Of a DNA stretch of 64,000 bases, positions 8,592 through 16,932 are shown one piece after another. Position 1 is the first letter of the stretch, and each line of letters opens with the position of its first letter. Origin of the DNA: Halorussus pelagicus (GTDB lineage Archaea; Halobacteriota; Halobacteria; Halobacteriales; Haladaptataceae). The stretch spans positions 2,294,001 to 2,358,000 of the forward strand of contig NZ_CP035119.1 in assembly GCF_004087835.1 (NCBI RefSeq), in the 5' to 3' direction. The position numbers and the translations under genes were made by a program. The notes beneath the pieces were generated by a model that was not told the DNA's origin, searched no databases, and saw nothing but the letters and a program-made list of their open reading frames with translations.

Positions 8592-8744
8592 TCAGGCGTT
8601 GACCTCGAATTCGTCAGTGATCGTGACCGCGGGCGGGTGTAGCTCCAGTCGAGGTTCACGCTCTCGTACCAACCAAGACGTTGATGCTCTGGCTCCCGTC
8701 GTGAGTGCCGAGCGGGCCGTATCGTTGAGGTCGGCGTTACCCAT
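8592..8744 (-). CDS. 50-residue protein divergent from the halocin-like gene
   Basis: A short gene beginning MGNADLNDTARSALT and ending TDEFEVNA. No family is recognised and there are no cysteines or membrane segments. Support comes from its promoter: a minus-strand TATATTAG (complement of 8771-8778) stands about 30 bases before the ATG, giving a leaderless transcript, and the shared 77-base AT-rich region faces the halocin-like precursor. It could be a regulator or accessory peptide of that gene, or unrelated. Existence is likely but unproven. Confidence 0.45.
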   Translation of the reverse strand: MGNADLNDTARSALTTGARASTSWLVREREPRLELHPPAVTITDEFEVNA

Positions 8745-8821
8745 ATCGTTCTCAGAACACCACATAATATCTAATATACAAAACACCAAATTAAAGTTTT
8801 TAGAGTTTACATCTTAATCTG
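8745..8821. promoter_or_regulatory. AT-rich divergent promoter of the halocin-like gene
   Basis: A short AT-rich region between two divergent ATGs. ATTAAAG (8790-8796) is the likely plus-strand TATA, about 27 bases before the precursor ATG at 8822. TATATTAG on the minus strand (complement of 8771-8778) serves the 50-residue gene. Both transcripts would be leaderless. Confidence 0.55.
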
Positions 8822-9688
8822 ATGTCCGAGGATAATGTAGATAGACGGGACGTATTGCGAGGAATGGTTGGAACCGGCATGGTCGGGCTCGGTTCGACGT
8901 TCAGCGTGTCGATGGCGGCCGCTGACGGGTCAACCGCCGATCCCGTCACCATCCTCGAAGATGACCAGAAGTTCTCGCTCGCACGGGACCTCGCCGACAC
9001 GACGGCGTTCGAGATGTTGCTCGCCAAGGCGGACAAGTTGGGATATAGCTTCAAATGGAGTGCGGACAACCTCTTTGCGGCCCGAACTGAGACCGAACAA
9101 CTGAAGCGGGAAGTCGTTGAGTACCGTCTGGACGAACCGCGCGAGAACGTGGATGCGATGATAGTCGTCGCTCGGGACATGGAAGCCGACACCGTTGAGG
9201 TTGCAACGTTGGACCTCGAATACCACACCGCCGAGGGGCTGTGGCTCAAAACCGAAAAATACGAACTTGTCGATGGTGCCATCGAGCAACGGACGCTCGA
9301 ACCCGACGGCGACGCGCTCCAGCGTGCGATTGACGAACTGGAGGCCGGTCGGGAGGCAACCACCGCACAGGACGGCGTTACGACGCAAGTTGACCTTCCA
9401 GACGTTATCAAAGTAAACGAGTGTAGCCAGTGTTACGAAGCCTCCAAACTGCTCTGTACCGCTGTGTGCAACGCTGGAGGAACGCTCAGTTGTCTGCTTC
9501 TCGGTATCACAGTCGTTGGCAGCATCGCGTGTACGACGTTCGTGAAGGCGGTCTGTTTCGTCGCCAAGAAGGCTTCCGGCTGTGGTAATCGGGTCGCGGC
9601 CACCATCTGCAAGCCATCCGGTATCGGTGCCTGCGGACCAGACCAGAAGCCCGGCGGCATCATCCAAATTGACATTCCCTACCTGTAA
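8822..9688 (+). CDS. Halocin C8-like microhalocin precursor
   Basis: 288 residues. A Tat signal (RRDVLRG at residues 8-14, hydrophobic part to about 34) is followed by a domain of about 165 residues and a cysteine-rich C-terminus. Ten cysteines at 201, 204, 212, 216, 224, 237, 245, 254, 263 and 271 give spacings 2-7-3-7-12-7-8-8-7. As I recall halocin C8, its spacings are 2-7-3-7-13-7-8-8-5, with a shared LLGIT after the fifth Cys and SGCG at the eighth. In halocin C8 the C-terminal peptide is the antimicrobial and the N-terminal part (HalI) gives immunity. A 17-residue tail after the last Cys is extra. No transporter or protease gene adjoins it. Confidence 0.85.
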   Translation: MSEDNVDRRDVLRGMVGTGMVGLGSTFSVSMAAADGSTADPVTILEDDQKFSLARDLADTTAFEMLLAKADKLGYSFKWSADNLFAARTETEQLKREVVEYRLDEPRENVDAMIVVARDMEADTVEVATLDLEYHTAEGLWLKTEKYELVDGAIEQRTLEPDGDALQRAIDELEAGREATTAQDGVTTQVDLPDVIKVNECSQCYEASKLLCTAVCNAGGTLSCLLLGITVVGSIACTTFVKAVCFVAKKASGCGNRVAATICKPSGIGACGPDQKPGGIIQIDIPYL

Positions 9689-9743
9689 TTCCGGCTCTGC
9701 AGACTAAAGTTAGCTCCTCGTTTGCTGTCTTTTCTTCTTCGAC

Positions 9744-9977
9744 CTAAGGGAAAAGAAAGCTTATCAGGTCGAGGACCGTCTGTCTGGTCTGTTCGCCGGA
9801 TAGTCGGAATACGAGGGCCATCATCAGGAACGCCCCGAGGCCCGCAATTACTGCTGACCCGAACCGTGAGGAGGTCGGCTCAGTCAGATACCACGTCACA
9901 CCTGTCACGGCGGCGAATACCAACATGAAGACCCACTGTTGGCGCGTGTACCTGAACGATTTGGGTCTGTCAGCCAT
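9744..9977 (-). CDS. Two-helix membrane protein beside the halocin-like gene
   Basis: 77 residues with two predicted transmembrane helices (about 15-31, WVFMLVFAAVTGVTWYL, and 40-58, SAVIAGLGAFLMMALVF) and a basic N-terminus, so both ends probably face the cytoplasm. Family not recognised. It converges on the halocin-like gene with 55 bases between stops. Small two-helix proteins are common as immunity or export helpers for peptide antibiotics, but here that is only inference from position. Confidence 0.55.
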   Translation of the reverse strand: MADRPKSFRYTRQQWVFMLVFAAVTGVTWYLTEPTSSRFGSAVIAGLGAFLMMALVFRLSGEQTRQTVLDLISFLFP

Positions 9978-10041
9978 ATATTTCTCTGTACTCTGTCTCT
10001 GACTAAATCTCTTGTGTCAGTCGCGCGGCCACCGCGGTCGG

Positions 10042-11181
10042 TCACGTCAACAGCGCCGCCAGCGTCTCCTCGATAGCCTCGCCCGCGCGTTCGACCTCGG
10101 CGACCCGGACGTACTCGCGGGGCGCGTGGGCCACCGCGCCCTCGTCGTCGGCCAGCGACCCCGGACCGAACACGACCGTCGGCGCGACCTGTGCGAAGTA
10201 GGATGCCTCCGTCGCGGCACCGAACGGCCGGACGTTCCCGCCGCTGGTCTCTCGGAGCGTCGCCGCCAGTTCGCCCTCCGCGGGCGTCTCGAACGCCGCC
10301 AGAAACGGCGTGTCGCGCTCCGCGAGCGCCACCTCGACGCCGACGGCCTCCGGCGCATGCGCCCGGAGGTGCGTTTCCAGCGCCTCGCGGAACCCCTCGG
10401 CGGTCTCCGGGGGCACGCTCCGACGGTCCACGACGAACGAACACTCGGCGGGCACCTGATTCGTCGCGGTACCGCCCTCGATGGTCGTCGGCGTCAGCGT
10501 TGAGTCGCCCAGCGCGTCGCTCGCGTCCGGGCGGTCTTCCCGGTCGTCGAAGGTGTCGAGCGCCCCGCTCGCGGCTTCACCGCTCGTTCGAGGCGTCTCC
10601 GACGCCTCGCTCAGCAGGTCGCCCGCCGCGCGAACCGCGTTGACTCCGGACTCCGGTTCCGCGGCGTGAGCGTTCGCGCCCCGGACCGTGACCGTCGCCT
10701 GAAACCGCCCCTTGGCCGCGTTGCACACGTCGAGTTCGGTCGGTTCGCCAACGATGACGGCGTCGGGTTCGGGGTCGAAATCGAGGGCGGCCGCGCCGGT
10801 CGAGTTCGTCTCCTCGTCGGGCGTGACGGCAAGCGTCACCCGCCCGCGCTCGACTTCCGCACCGAGGAACGCCGCGAGTATCGCCGCCAGCGGTCCCTTC
10901 GCGTCGCAGGACCCCCGACCGCGAATCACGCCGTCGTCTCGGGAGAACTCGACGTGGGGCGGCACGGTGTCGATGTGGGTGTTGAGGACGACGTGGGGAC
11001 CGTCGCGCCCGGAGTCTCTGACCGCGACCATGTTTCCGGCGTCGTCCACCGAGACCCGAACCTCGGGGTCTGCGTCCGCTGATTCGAGCGTTGAGACCAG
11101 CAACTTCCGCATCTTGGTCACGTCCTCGTGAGAGGGCGTTTGCACCGCCGCTTCGAGGAACTCGACTGAGTCGAAACTCAT
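10042..11181 (-). CDS. dapE: M20 peptidase: succinyl-diaminopimelate desuccinylase
   Basis: 379 residues. It would remove succinate from N-succinyl-LL-diaminopimelate. Metal ligands of the M20 family are visible: NTHIDTVPP (His and Asp), SCDAKGPLAA, and the catalytic Glu in TPDEETNSTGA. A dimerisation domain begins after GRFQATVTVRGANAHAAEP. The family also contains ArgE-type deacetylases, but position as last gene of the lysine operon fixes the assignment. Its ATG overlaps the dapF stop by 4 bases. Confidence 0.88.
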   Translation of the reverse strand: MSFDSVEFLEAAVQTPSHEDVTKMRKLLVSTLESADADPEVRVSVDDAGNMVAVRDSGRDGPHVVLNTHIDTVPPHVEFSRDDGVIRGRGSCDAKGPLAAILAAFLGAEVERGRVTLAVTPDEETNSTGAAALDFDPEPDAVIVGEPTELDVCNAAKGRFQATVTVRGANAHAAEPESGVNAVRAAGDLLSEASETPRTSGEAASGALDTFDDREDRPDASDALGDSTLTPTTIEGGTATNQVPAECSFVVDRRSVPPETAEGFREALETHLRAHAPEAVGVEVALAERDTPFLAAFETPAEGELAATLRETSGGNVRPFGAATEASYFAQVAPTVVFGPGSLADDEGAVAHAPREYVRVAEVERAGEAIEETLAALLT

Positions 11182-12101
11182 GCTTCCGAGAGTCGCCGCG
11201 GTTCCGGCGTGGAAGCAATCTCGCCCTCGAACTCGCGTTCGGCGGGACCAGTCAGACTGGCGCGCTCGCCGTCGAACGCCACGCCGAGGCGACCGCCCGG
11301 CGGGAAGACCGCGACGGACTCGGCGTCTTCCTCGACCTCGCCCAGTCGTCGCGCGACCGCCGCGATTGCGACCGCGCCGGTGCCGCAGGCGCGGGTCTCT
11401 CCCTCGACGCCGCGCTCGTAGGTCCGCTGGTCGAAGGTCGCCGTCTCCGCGCTGTCGCCCTCGTCTCGACGGGATGCGAACGTGACGTTCGCGCCATCCG
11501 GGAACACGTCGGCGCGGCGAACCGCCGGGGCCACCGCGTCGAGGGCCACCTCGTCCACGTCTTCGACGAACGCGACGCCGTGGGGGACGCCGGTGTTCAC
11601 CGCGGTCAGTTCGACGCCCTCGATGGTCTCCTCCAGTAGCGGCTCCTCGCGGTCGGCCGCGAGAGGAACCTCTTCGGGCGCGAACGACGGCGCGCCCATC
11701 TCGATGGTCACCTCGTCGTCCGCGATTTCGGCCCGGCGCGTCCCGGCCTGCGTGTCGAGCATCACGGTGTCGGCACCGGTTCGCTCGGCGGCCCACTTCG
11801 CGGCACAGCGCGCGCCGTTGCCGCACATCGCCGCGGTCGAACCGTCGGGTTGGACCAGCGTCATCACCGCCCGCGGCGGCGAGAAATTGGGTTCGAGCGC
11901 CAGAAACAGCGTGCCGTCGGCACCGACCGACTCCGAACTTTTCCCCTGCTCGGCGGCCGCGCCGCCGTCTGTGAGACGCACGCCGTCGCGTCGGTCACAC
12001 ACTTCGCGGGCGAACGCGCCCCGGTCGGGGACGTACTCGTCCGCGTCTACTACTACGAAATCGTTGCCGGTGCCGTGAAACTTCTCGAATTCGATGCTCA
12101 T
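11178..12101 (-). CDS. dapF: Diaminopimelate epimerase
   Basis: 307 residues. It interconverts LL- and meso-diaminopimelate. The N-terminus has FHGTGNDFVVVDA, and the two catalytic cysteines lie in AAMCGNGARCAA and RACGTGAVAIAA, one in each symmetrical half. An insertion of about 15 residues rich in Gly, Ala and Glu follows GVRLTDGGA. Fifth gene of the operon, overlapping lysA and dapE by 4 bases at either end. Confidence 0.95.
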   Translation of the reverse strand: MSIEFEKFHGTGNDFVVVDADEYVPDRGAFAREVCDRRDGVRLTDGGAAAEQGKSSESVGADGTLFLALEPNFSPPRAVMTLVQPDGSTAAMCGNGARCAAKWAAERTGADTVMLDTQAGTRRAEIADDEVTIEMGAPSFAPEEVPLAADREEPLLEETIEGVELTAVNTGVPHGVAFVEDVDEVALDAVAPAVRRADVFPDGANVTFASRRDEGDSAETATFDQRTYERGVEGETRACGTGAVAIAAVARRLGEVEEDAESVAVFPPGGRLGVAFDGERASLTGPAEREFEGEIASTPEPRRLSEA

Positions 12102-13357
12102 ACGTTCTCCTCCGGTTCGACCGCCGTCACGTCCGCAATCGTTTCGCGTCGCCGCGCCACTCGGGCGTCGTCGCCGTCCAGGACGACCGACGCCGGGCGG
12201 GGACGGGAGTTGTACTGGCTCGCCATCTCGTAGCCGTAGGCCCCTGCGTTGCCGACCGCGAGCAGGTCGCCGCGCTCGGGGTCGGGGAGTCGATGCTCGC
12301 CCAGCGAGTCGCCGCTCTCGCAGACCGGCCCGGCGACCGTTACCTCGCGCTCCGGGCGTTCGGCGGCGTCTGGGGCGAGATTCCGAATCTCGTGATGGGC
12401 GTCGTAGATGGCGGGCCGCGCGAGGGTGGTCATCCCCGCGCCGACGCCGACCACTGCGCCCCCCGGAACCTCCTTGACCGTGTTGACTTCGGTTAGCAGG
12501 ACGCCCGCGTCGGCGACGAGGTATCGGCCGGGTTCGACCGCGAGCGCCGCATCCACGTCGCCGAGGGCCTCGCGGGTCGCCTCGGCGACCGCTTCCAAGT
12601 CGAGCGGGTCCTCCTTGGGCGCGTAGGGAACGCCGAACCCGCCGCCCACGTCCACGAACTCGATGTCGATTCCCCGGCCTTCGACCTCGCGGGCCAGTTC
12701 ACCCATTCGACCGACGAGTTCCCGGTGGGCCGAAAGGTCCTCGCCCGAGATGCCGCTTCCGGCGTGGGCGTGGATGCCGACGGCCTCGAACGACTCGGCG
12801 GCGTCTTCGAGGAGGTCGGCCGCGCGCTCGGCGGGGACGCCGAACTTCGCGTCCCCACCGGTCGAGACCTTTTCGTGGTGGCCCGCGCCGACGCCGGGGT
12901 TGACCCGCAGACAGATTCGGCCGTCGTACCCGCGCTCGGCGAGTCGGTCGAGGGTGTCGGCCGCGCCCGCGGTGATGGTCACGCCGGGATACTCGTCGGC
13001 GAGTCGGACTGCCACGTCGAGGTCCCGAGCGGGCGGGTTGACCGCGGTGTAGTGGACGCGCTCGCCCGGAACGCCAGCGTCTAATACCCGCGCCAACTCG
13101 CCCGCAGAGGCGCACTCGACGCCCGCGCCCTCGTCGGCGAGGGCGCGCAGGACCGGCCGAGCGGTGTTGGCCTTCGCGGCGTAGTAGATTTCGGTCTCGG
13201 GGAACGCCTCGGCCATCCGGCGGTAGTTCTCGCGGGTGCGCTCGATGTCGAAGACGTAGAGGGGCGTGCCGTATTCCTCAGCGAGGTCGCGCAGGCGCTC
13301 GGCGGGCCAGTCGGCGAGTCGTCGGACCGCCGGATTCGACCCCGTCGCGGCGCTCAT
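12098..13357 (-). CDS. lysA: Diaminopimelate decarboxylase
   Basis: 419 residues, a fold-III PLP enzyme converting meso-diaminopimelate to lysine. The PLP-binding lysine is in YYAAKANTARP, the phosphate-binding region includes HAHAGSGISGEDL, and the C-terminal domain has the catalytic CESGD and EPGRYLVADAG. Start at the ATG giving MSAATGSNPAVRR, which overlaps the dapD stop by 4 bases. Fourth gene of the lysine operon. Confidence 0.95.
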   Translation of the reverse strand: MSAATGSNPAVRRLADWPAERLRDLAEEYGTPLYVFDIERTRENYRRMAEAFPETEIYYAAKANTARPVLRALADEGAGVECASAGELARVLDAGVPGERVHYTAVNPPARDLDVAVRLADEYPGVTITAGAADTLDRLAERGYDGRICLRVNPGVGAGHHEKVSTGGDAKFGVPAERAADLLEDAAESFEAVGIHAHAGSGISGEDLSAHRELVGRMGELAREVEGRGIDIEFVDVGGGFGVPYAPKEDPLDLEAVAEATREALGDVDAALAVEPGRYLVADAGVLLTEVNTVKEVPGGAVVGVGAGMTTLARPAIYDAHHEIRNLAPDAAERPEREVTVAGPVCESGDSLGEHRLPDPERGDLLAVGNAGAYGYEMASQYNSRPRPASVVLDGDDARVARRRETIADVTAVEPEENV

Positions 13358-14190
13358 TCTCGCAGGGCCTCCTCGCGCTCGACGCCCTCCATCGTGGTCT
13401 CTTCGAGGTCCATCGCCACGACCGCGGGCTTGTACGCCCCGCCGTCGAACAGGTCGTGGTCGCCGACCGACGACTCCACGAAGCGCGCGAACGCCCGGCG
13501 CTCGGGCGGGAGACGACCGTAGAGGATTTCGTCCTCCACGAGGTCGTACACCGGGATTCGGGGCGTGAGAAGGGTGTTTTCCGCGACCACCGAGTTCTCG
13601 CCCACGACGAATCCCGAGGTGACTCGGCACCCCGCGCCGAGCGACGCGCCGTCCTCGACCACGACCGGCGCGTCTTCGACGGGTTCCAGCACGCCGCCGA
13701 TGAGGGTGTTCGCGCCCAACTTCACGTCCGCGCCGATTTGGGCGCACGACCCCACGGTGTCACAGGAGTCCACGAGCGTTCCGTCGCCGACGTACGCGCC
13801 GATGTTCACGAAACTCGGACTCATCAGGATGGCGTCGGACCCGACGTACGACCCCCGACGGAGGACGGTCCCGTCGGGCGTGTTGCGGGTCCCCCGGTCG
13901 GGCAGGTCCCCGGTCTCGCGCAGGGGAAGCACGTCGTGGTAAGTCACGTCGCCGTACTCGCGGCCCGCGATGTCGCGCAGGCCGAAGTTCAGCAGGATGC
14001 CCTGCTTGACCCACTCGTTAGAGTGCCACTCGCCGTCGCCGTCGGGTTCGGCGGCCCGGACCTCCCCGGTTTCGAGCGCGTCGAGGAACGCTTCGAGGAC
14101 GGCGTACTCCTCCTCGCCCGCGTCGGCCGCGGTGAGCGCGCCGTCGTCGTATCGATGCCACAGGTCGCCTACGTCGGATTCCAAGCTCAT
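13354..14190 (-). CDS. dapD: 2,3,4,5-tetrahydropyridine-2,6-dicarboxylate N-succinyltransferase
   Basis: 278 residues. The C-terminal two thirds is a left-handed beta-helix of hexapeptide repeats (SFVNIGAYVGDGTLVDSCDTVGSC, then the QIGADVKLGANTLIGG run), typical of DapD acyltransferases. It transfers succinyl from succinyl-CoA to the cyclic lysine precursor, which places this organism on the succinylase branch. Third gene in the operon, 4-base overlaps on both sides. The matching aminotransferase (DapC) is not encoded in the window. Confidence 0.92.
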   Translation of the reverse strand: MSLESDVGDLWHRYDDGALTAADAGEEEYAVLEAFLDALETGEVRAAEPDGDGEWHSNEWVKQGILLNFGLRDIAGREYGDVTYHDVLPLRETGDLPDRGTRNTPDGTVLRRGSYVGSDAILMSPSFVNIGAYVGDGTLVDSCDTVGSCAQIGADVKLGANTLIGGVLEPVEDAPVVVEDGASLGAGCRVTSGFVVGENSVVAENTLLTPRIPVYDLVEDEILYGRLPPERRAFARFVESSVGDHDLFDGGAYKPAVVAMDLEETTMEGVEREEALRE

Positions 14191-15005
14191 GCGTCTCCCT
14201 CCACTACGTCCGCGAAATCGTACCACCCCGGCTCTCGGCCCGCGAGCCAGACTGCCGCGTCCAAGGCTCCCTCGGCGAAGACGCCGCGGTCCTCCGCGCG
14301 GTGGGTGAGTCGGACCTCCTCGTGATTGCCAGCGAGCAGGACCTCGTGTTCGCCCGTGATGGTCCCCGCCCGGCGCGCGTGGACGCCGATTTCGCCCGCC
14401 TCGCGGGGTGCCTCGCCCTCGCGGCCGTGGACGCGCGGGCCGGACTCTTCGCCACCTGCCGCTCTGGCGTCCTCGACGGTCTCCAAAATCGTCTTCGCGG
14501 TGCCGCTCGGGGCGTCTCGCTTCCGGTTGTGATGAGTCTCGGTCACTTCCACGTCGTAGCCCGGCAGGTCGGCCACCGCCGACTCGACGGCCGAGAGCAA
14601 CGCCTGCACACCCCGGCCGAAGTTCGAGGCCTTCAGGACGGGCGCGTACTCCGCGCGTTCGCGGAGCGCCCGCTCGCCCTCGTCGTCGAACCCGGTCGTG
14701 CCGACGACGCTGGCGATTCCGGCCTCCGCGGCGGCGGCGACGTAGTTCCGACTGCTCGCGGGTCCGGTGAAGTCGATAACTGCGTCGGGGTCGTGGTTGG
14801 CGAGCAGTCGGTCGAACTCGCTGGCGGGTTCGACGGGGACGCCGCTCGCGGACTCCTCGTCCGCGGGGTCGCGGTTGACCGCGAACGCCACCGACGCGTC
14901 CTCGCGGGCGCTGGCGGCGTCGAGGACCGCCTGACCCATCTCGCCGGTCGCGCCCGTGACCGCAACCGAGACGGCCGTCGGTTCTTCGTCGTCGCCCGCG
15001 CTCAT
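14187..15005 (-). CDS. dapB: 4-hydroxy-tetrahydrodipicolinate reductase
   Basis: 272 residues. The Rossmann motif is VAVTGATGEMGQAV near the N-terminus, and the catalytic substrate-binding motif is ETHHNRKRDAPSGTA, with the paired histidines and lysine position typical of DapB (Arg and Lys alternates around HH-NRKRD). It reduces the DapA product with NAD(P)H. Second gene of the lysine operon; its start overlaps the dapA stop by 4 bases. Confidence 0.95.
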   Translation of the reverse strand: MSAGDDEEPTAVSVAVTGATGEMGQAVLDAASAREDASVAFAVNRDPADEESASGVPVEPASEFDRLLANHDPDAVIDFTGPASSRNYVAAAAEAGIASVVGTTGFDDEGERALRERAEYAPVLKASNFGRGVQALLSAVESAVADLPGYDVEVTETHHNRKRDAPSGTAKTILETVEDARAAGGEESGPRVHGREGEAPREAGEIGVHARRAGTITGEHEVLLAGNHEEVRLTHRAEDRGVFAEGALDAAVWLAGREPGWYDFADVVEGDA

Positions 15006-15910
15006 TGGTGTACCCCAGTCGGTTCTCCTGATAATTCTTCGAGGATACCTGCAAGTTCTGCGCGGTTCGCCTCGGAGAGTCGGGTCAGCGGCGAGCGGAG
15101 GCGGGCCGGGCCGTAGCCGCGAATCTCCATCGCCTCCTTGACCGGGATGGGGTTGGTCTCCGAGAACAGCGCGCGGACGAGCGGCGCGAGTTCCTCGTGA
15201 ATCTCGCGGGCCTCGGCGAACTCGCCCGAGCGGGCGGCCTCGACCAGCGCCGCAGTGCGCTCGGGTTCGACGTTCGCCGAGACGCTGATGGTGCCCGTCG
15301 CGCCGAGCGAGAGCATCGGGAGCGTGAGGAAGTCGTCGCCCGAGAGGACCGCAAACTCCTCGTCGCGCGTCCGTTCGATAACCTCGCCGATTCGGTTCAG
15401 GTCGCCGCTGGCGGCCTTGTACCCCCGGATGTTCTCGTGGTCCGCGAGCGAGACCGCGGTCTCGACGGCGATATTTCTCCCCGTGCGGGAGGGGACGTTG
15501 TAGACGATTTGGGGCACGTCAACCTCGTCGGCGATAGTTCGGTAGTGGTGTTCCATCCCCTCGGGTTCGGGCTTGTTGTAGTACGGCGAGATGAGAAGCA
15601 AGGCGTCGGTCCCGGCGTCGGCCGAGCGTCGGGAGAGTTCGAGGGCTTCGCGGGTGTTGTTGCTCCCGGCCCCCGCGATGACCGGCACGTCCACGGCGTC
15701 GGTGACGGCGTCCACGACCTCGACGTGTTCGTCGTGGCTCAGGGTCGCGCTCTCGCCGGTCGAACCGACCGCCAGCAAGCCGTCTACGCCCGCGTCCGCG
15801 AGTCGTCGCGCGTCCGCTCGGAGTTGTTCGAAGTCGATACTGTCGTCGCTGGCGAAGGGGGTCGTCATCGCCGGGTAGACCCCGCCGAAAGGTTCGTCGG
15901 TGTGTGTCAT
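15002..15910 (-). CDS. dapA: 4-hydroxy-tetrahydrodipicolinate synthase
   Basis: 302 residues, a TIM-barrel aldolase condensing pyruvate with aspartate semialdehyde. Visible features are GSTGES (substrate carboxylate site), SPYYNKP, NVPSRTG and the Schiff-base lysine in GYKAASGD. The ATG giving MTHTDEPFGGVYPAM is preferred to an upstream start because it begins where the family begins. First gene of a six-gene operon transcribed leftwards. No clear TATA is seen in the 290-base region shared with the divergent phosphoesterase. Confidence 0.95.
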   Translation of the reverse strand: MTHTDEPFGGVYPAMTTPFASDDSIDFEQLRADARRLADAGVDGLLAVGSTGESATLSHDEHVEVVDAVTDAVDVPVIAGAGSNNTREALELSRRSADAGTDALLLISPYYNKPEPEGMEHHYRTIADEVDVPQIVYNVPSRTGRNIAVETAVSLADHENIRGYKAASGDLNRIGEVIERTRDEEFAVLSGDDFLTLPMLSLGATGTISVSANVEPERTAALVEAARSGEFAEAREIHEELAPLVRALFSETNPIPVKEAMEIRGYGPARLRSPLTRLSEANRAELAGILEELSGEPTGVHQ

Positions 15911-16203
15911 GTGGTGTCTGGGACTGGAACGCTGATAGCTGGTCGGTGCGACAGAACGAGTACGGCCCGCGACGGGGTGCCACACCGCCGAAGACCTGTC
16001 AGTAACCGCGTTTTGTGCGTTTCAGACCCGAAAAACCGACCGACCCGACGCTGGCCGAGGACGCGAAAATGGCCGCGGCGGCGTCGGAGTGCATACCCGT
16101 TTCACTTTTCGCCGAGGACTTAACGCTTGCGTCGGGGGCGACACCTGCCGACCCCAACGCCCGAGAGTGGGTTTTATCCTTCCCAGGGCCGAACGGACGG
16201 TTA

Positions 16204-16845
16204 ATGCTCGTTCTCGGAGACGCCCACGCCGACGATCCCGACAATCGGCGCGCGCTGTTCGCCGCCTATCGGGAGACCGACGCGGACGTTGCGCTGCAGT
16301 TGGGCGACCTACTCTACTACGACCTGCCGATTCCGACCTACTTCATCGCCGGTAACAACGAGGAGTTTGACATCATCGACGCGCTCCGACACGGCCGCGT
16401 CGAGAGTTCCGACGTGACGAACGCCTTCCTGATAGCGGACGAGGCGGTCGAAATCGACGGCCTGCGCGTGGCGGGCCTGTCCGGCAACTACGCACCGACT
16501 CAGTACGAACGCCCGCGGCCGAACCTACAGGGCGAGCGCCGCCGCCACTTCGTCCGCGAGGATGTGGAGGCGGTCAAGCAGTTAGACGACGTGGACGTGT
16601 TGCTCACCCACGAAGCGCCCCACGGCCTGCCGGTCTCGGAGTCCTACGAGGTCGGCTGTGAGTACATCGACGAACTGATAGAGGCGGTCGAACCGCGCCT
16701 CTGTCTGGTCGGCCACCACCACGAACACGCCGAGACGACGTACGGCGACACGCGAGTCGTCGGTATCGCGTCGGTGGACAAGCGGTACTACGAACTCGAC
16801 CCTGCGACGCTGGAACTGACCTCGCACCCGACGCCGCCGTCGTGA
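16204..16845 (+). CDS. Calcineurin-like metallophosphoesterase
   Basis: 213 residues. The five metal-binding motifs of the family are present in order: GDAHAD, GDLLYY, GNNEE, THEAPHG and GHHHEHAE. The first motif starts at residue 5, which supports this ATG. Such small archaeal members are nucleotide or phosphodiester hydrolases of unknown substrate. It is divergent from the dapA operon. Confidence 0.85.
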   Translation: MLVLGDAHADDPDNRRALFAAYRETDADVALQLGDLLYYDLPIPTYFIAGNNEEFDIIDALRHGRVESSDVTNAFLIADEAVEIDGLRVAGLSGNYAPTQYERPRPNLQGERRRHFVREDVEAVKQLDDVDVLLTHEAPHGLPVSESYEVGCEYIDELIEAVEPRLCLVGHHHEHAETTYGDTRVVGIASVDKRYYELDPATLELTSHPTPPS

Positions 16846-16932
16846 AAAACTGAAAATTAGGAATTGGACGATGGGTCGTCGGCGAGCGGCCGTGGCGGAA
16901 CTTTATACCGCAGGGGGTACCAAACATCCTCT

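Noticed and set aside
10042-11826. Extended version of dapE with 215 extra N-terminal codons
   Set aside because: The extra part is Arg-rich shadow of dapF; the ATG at 11181 overlaps dapF by 4 bases as in the rest of the operon.
13354-15054. Extended version of dapD covering dapB
   Set aside because: The extension is the antiphase reading of dapB and has no family match; the internal ATG fits the operon pattern.
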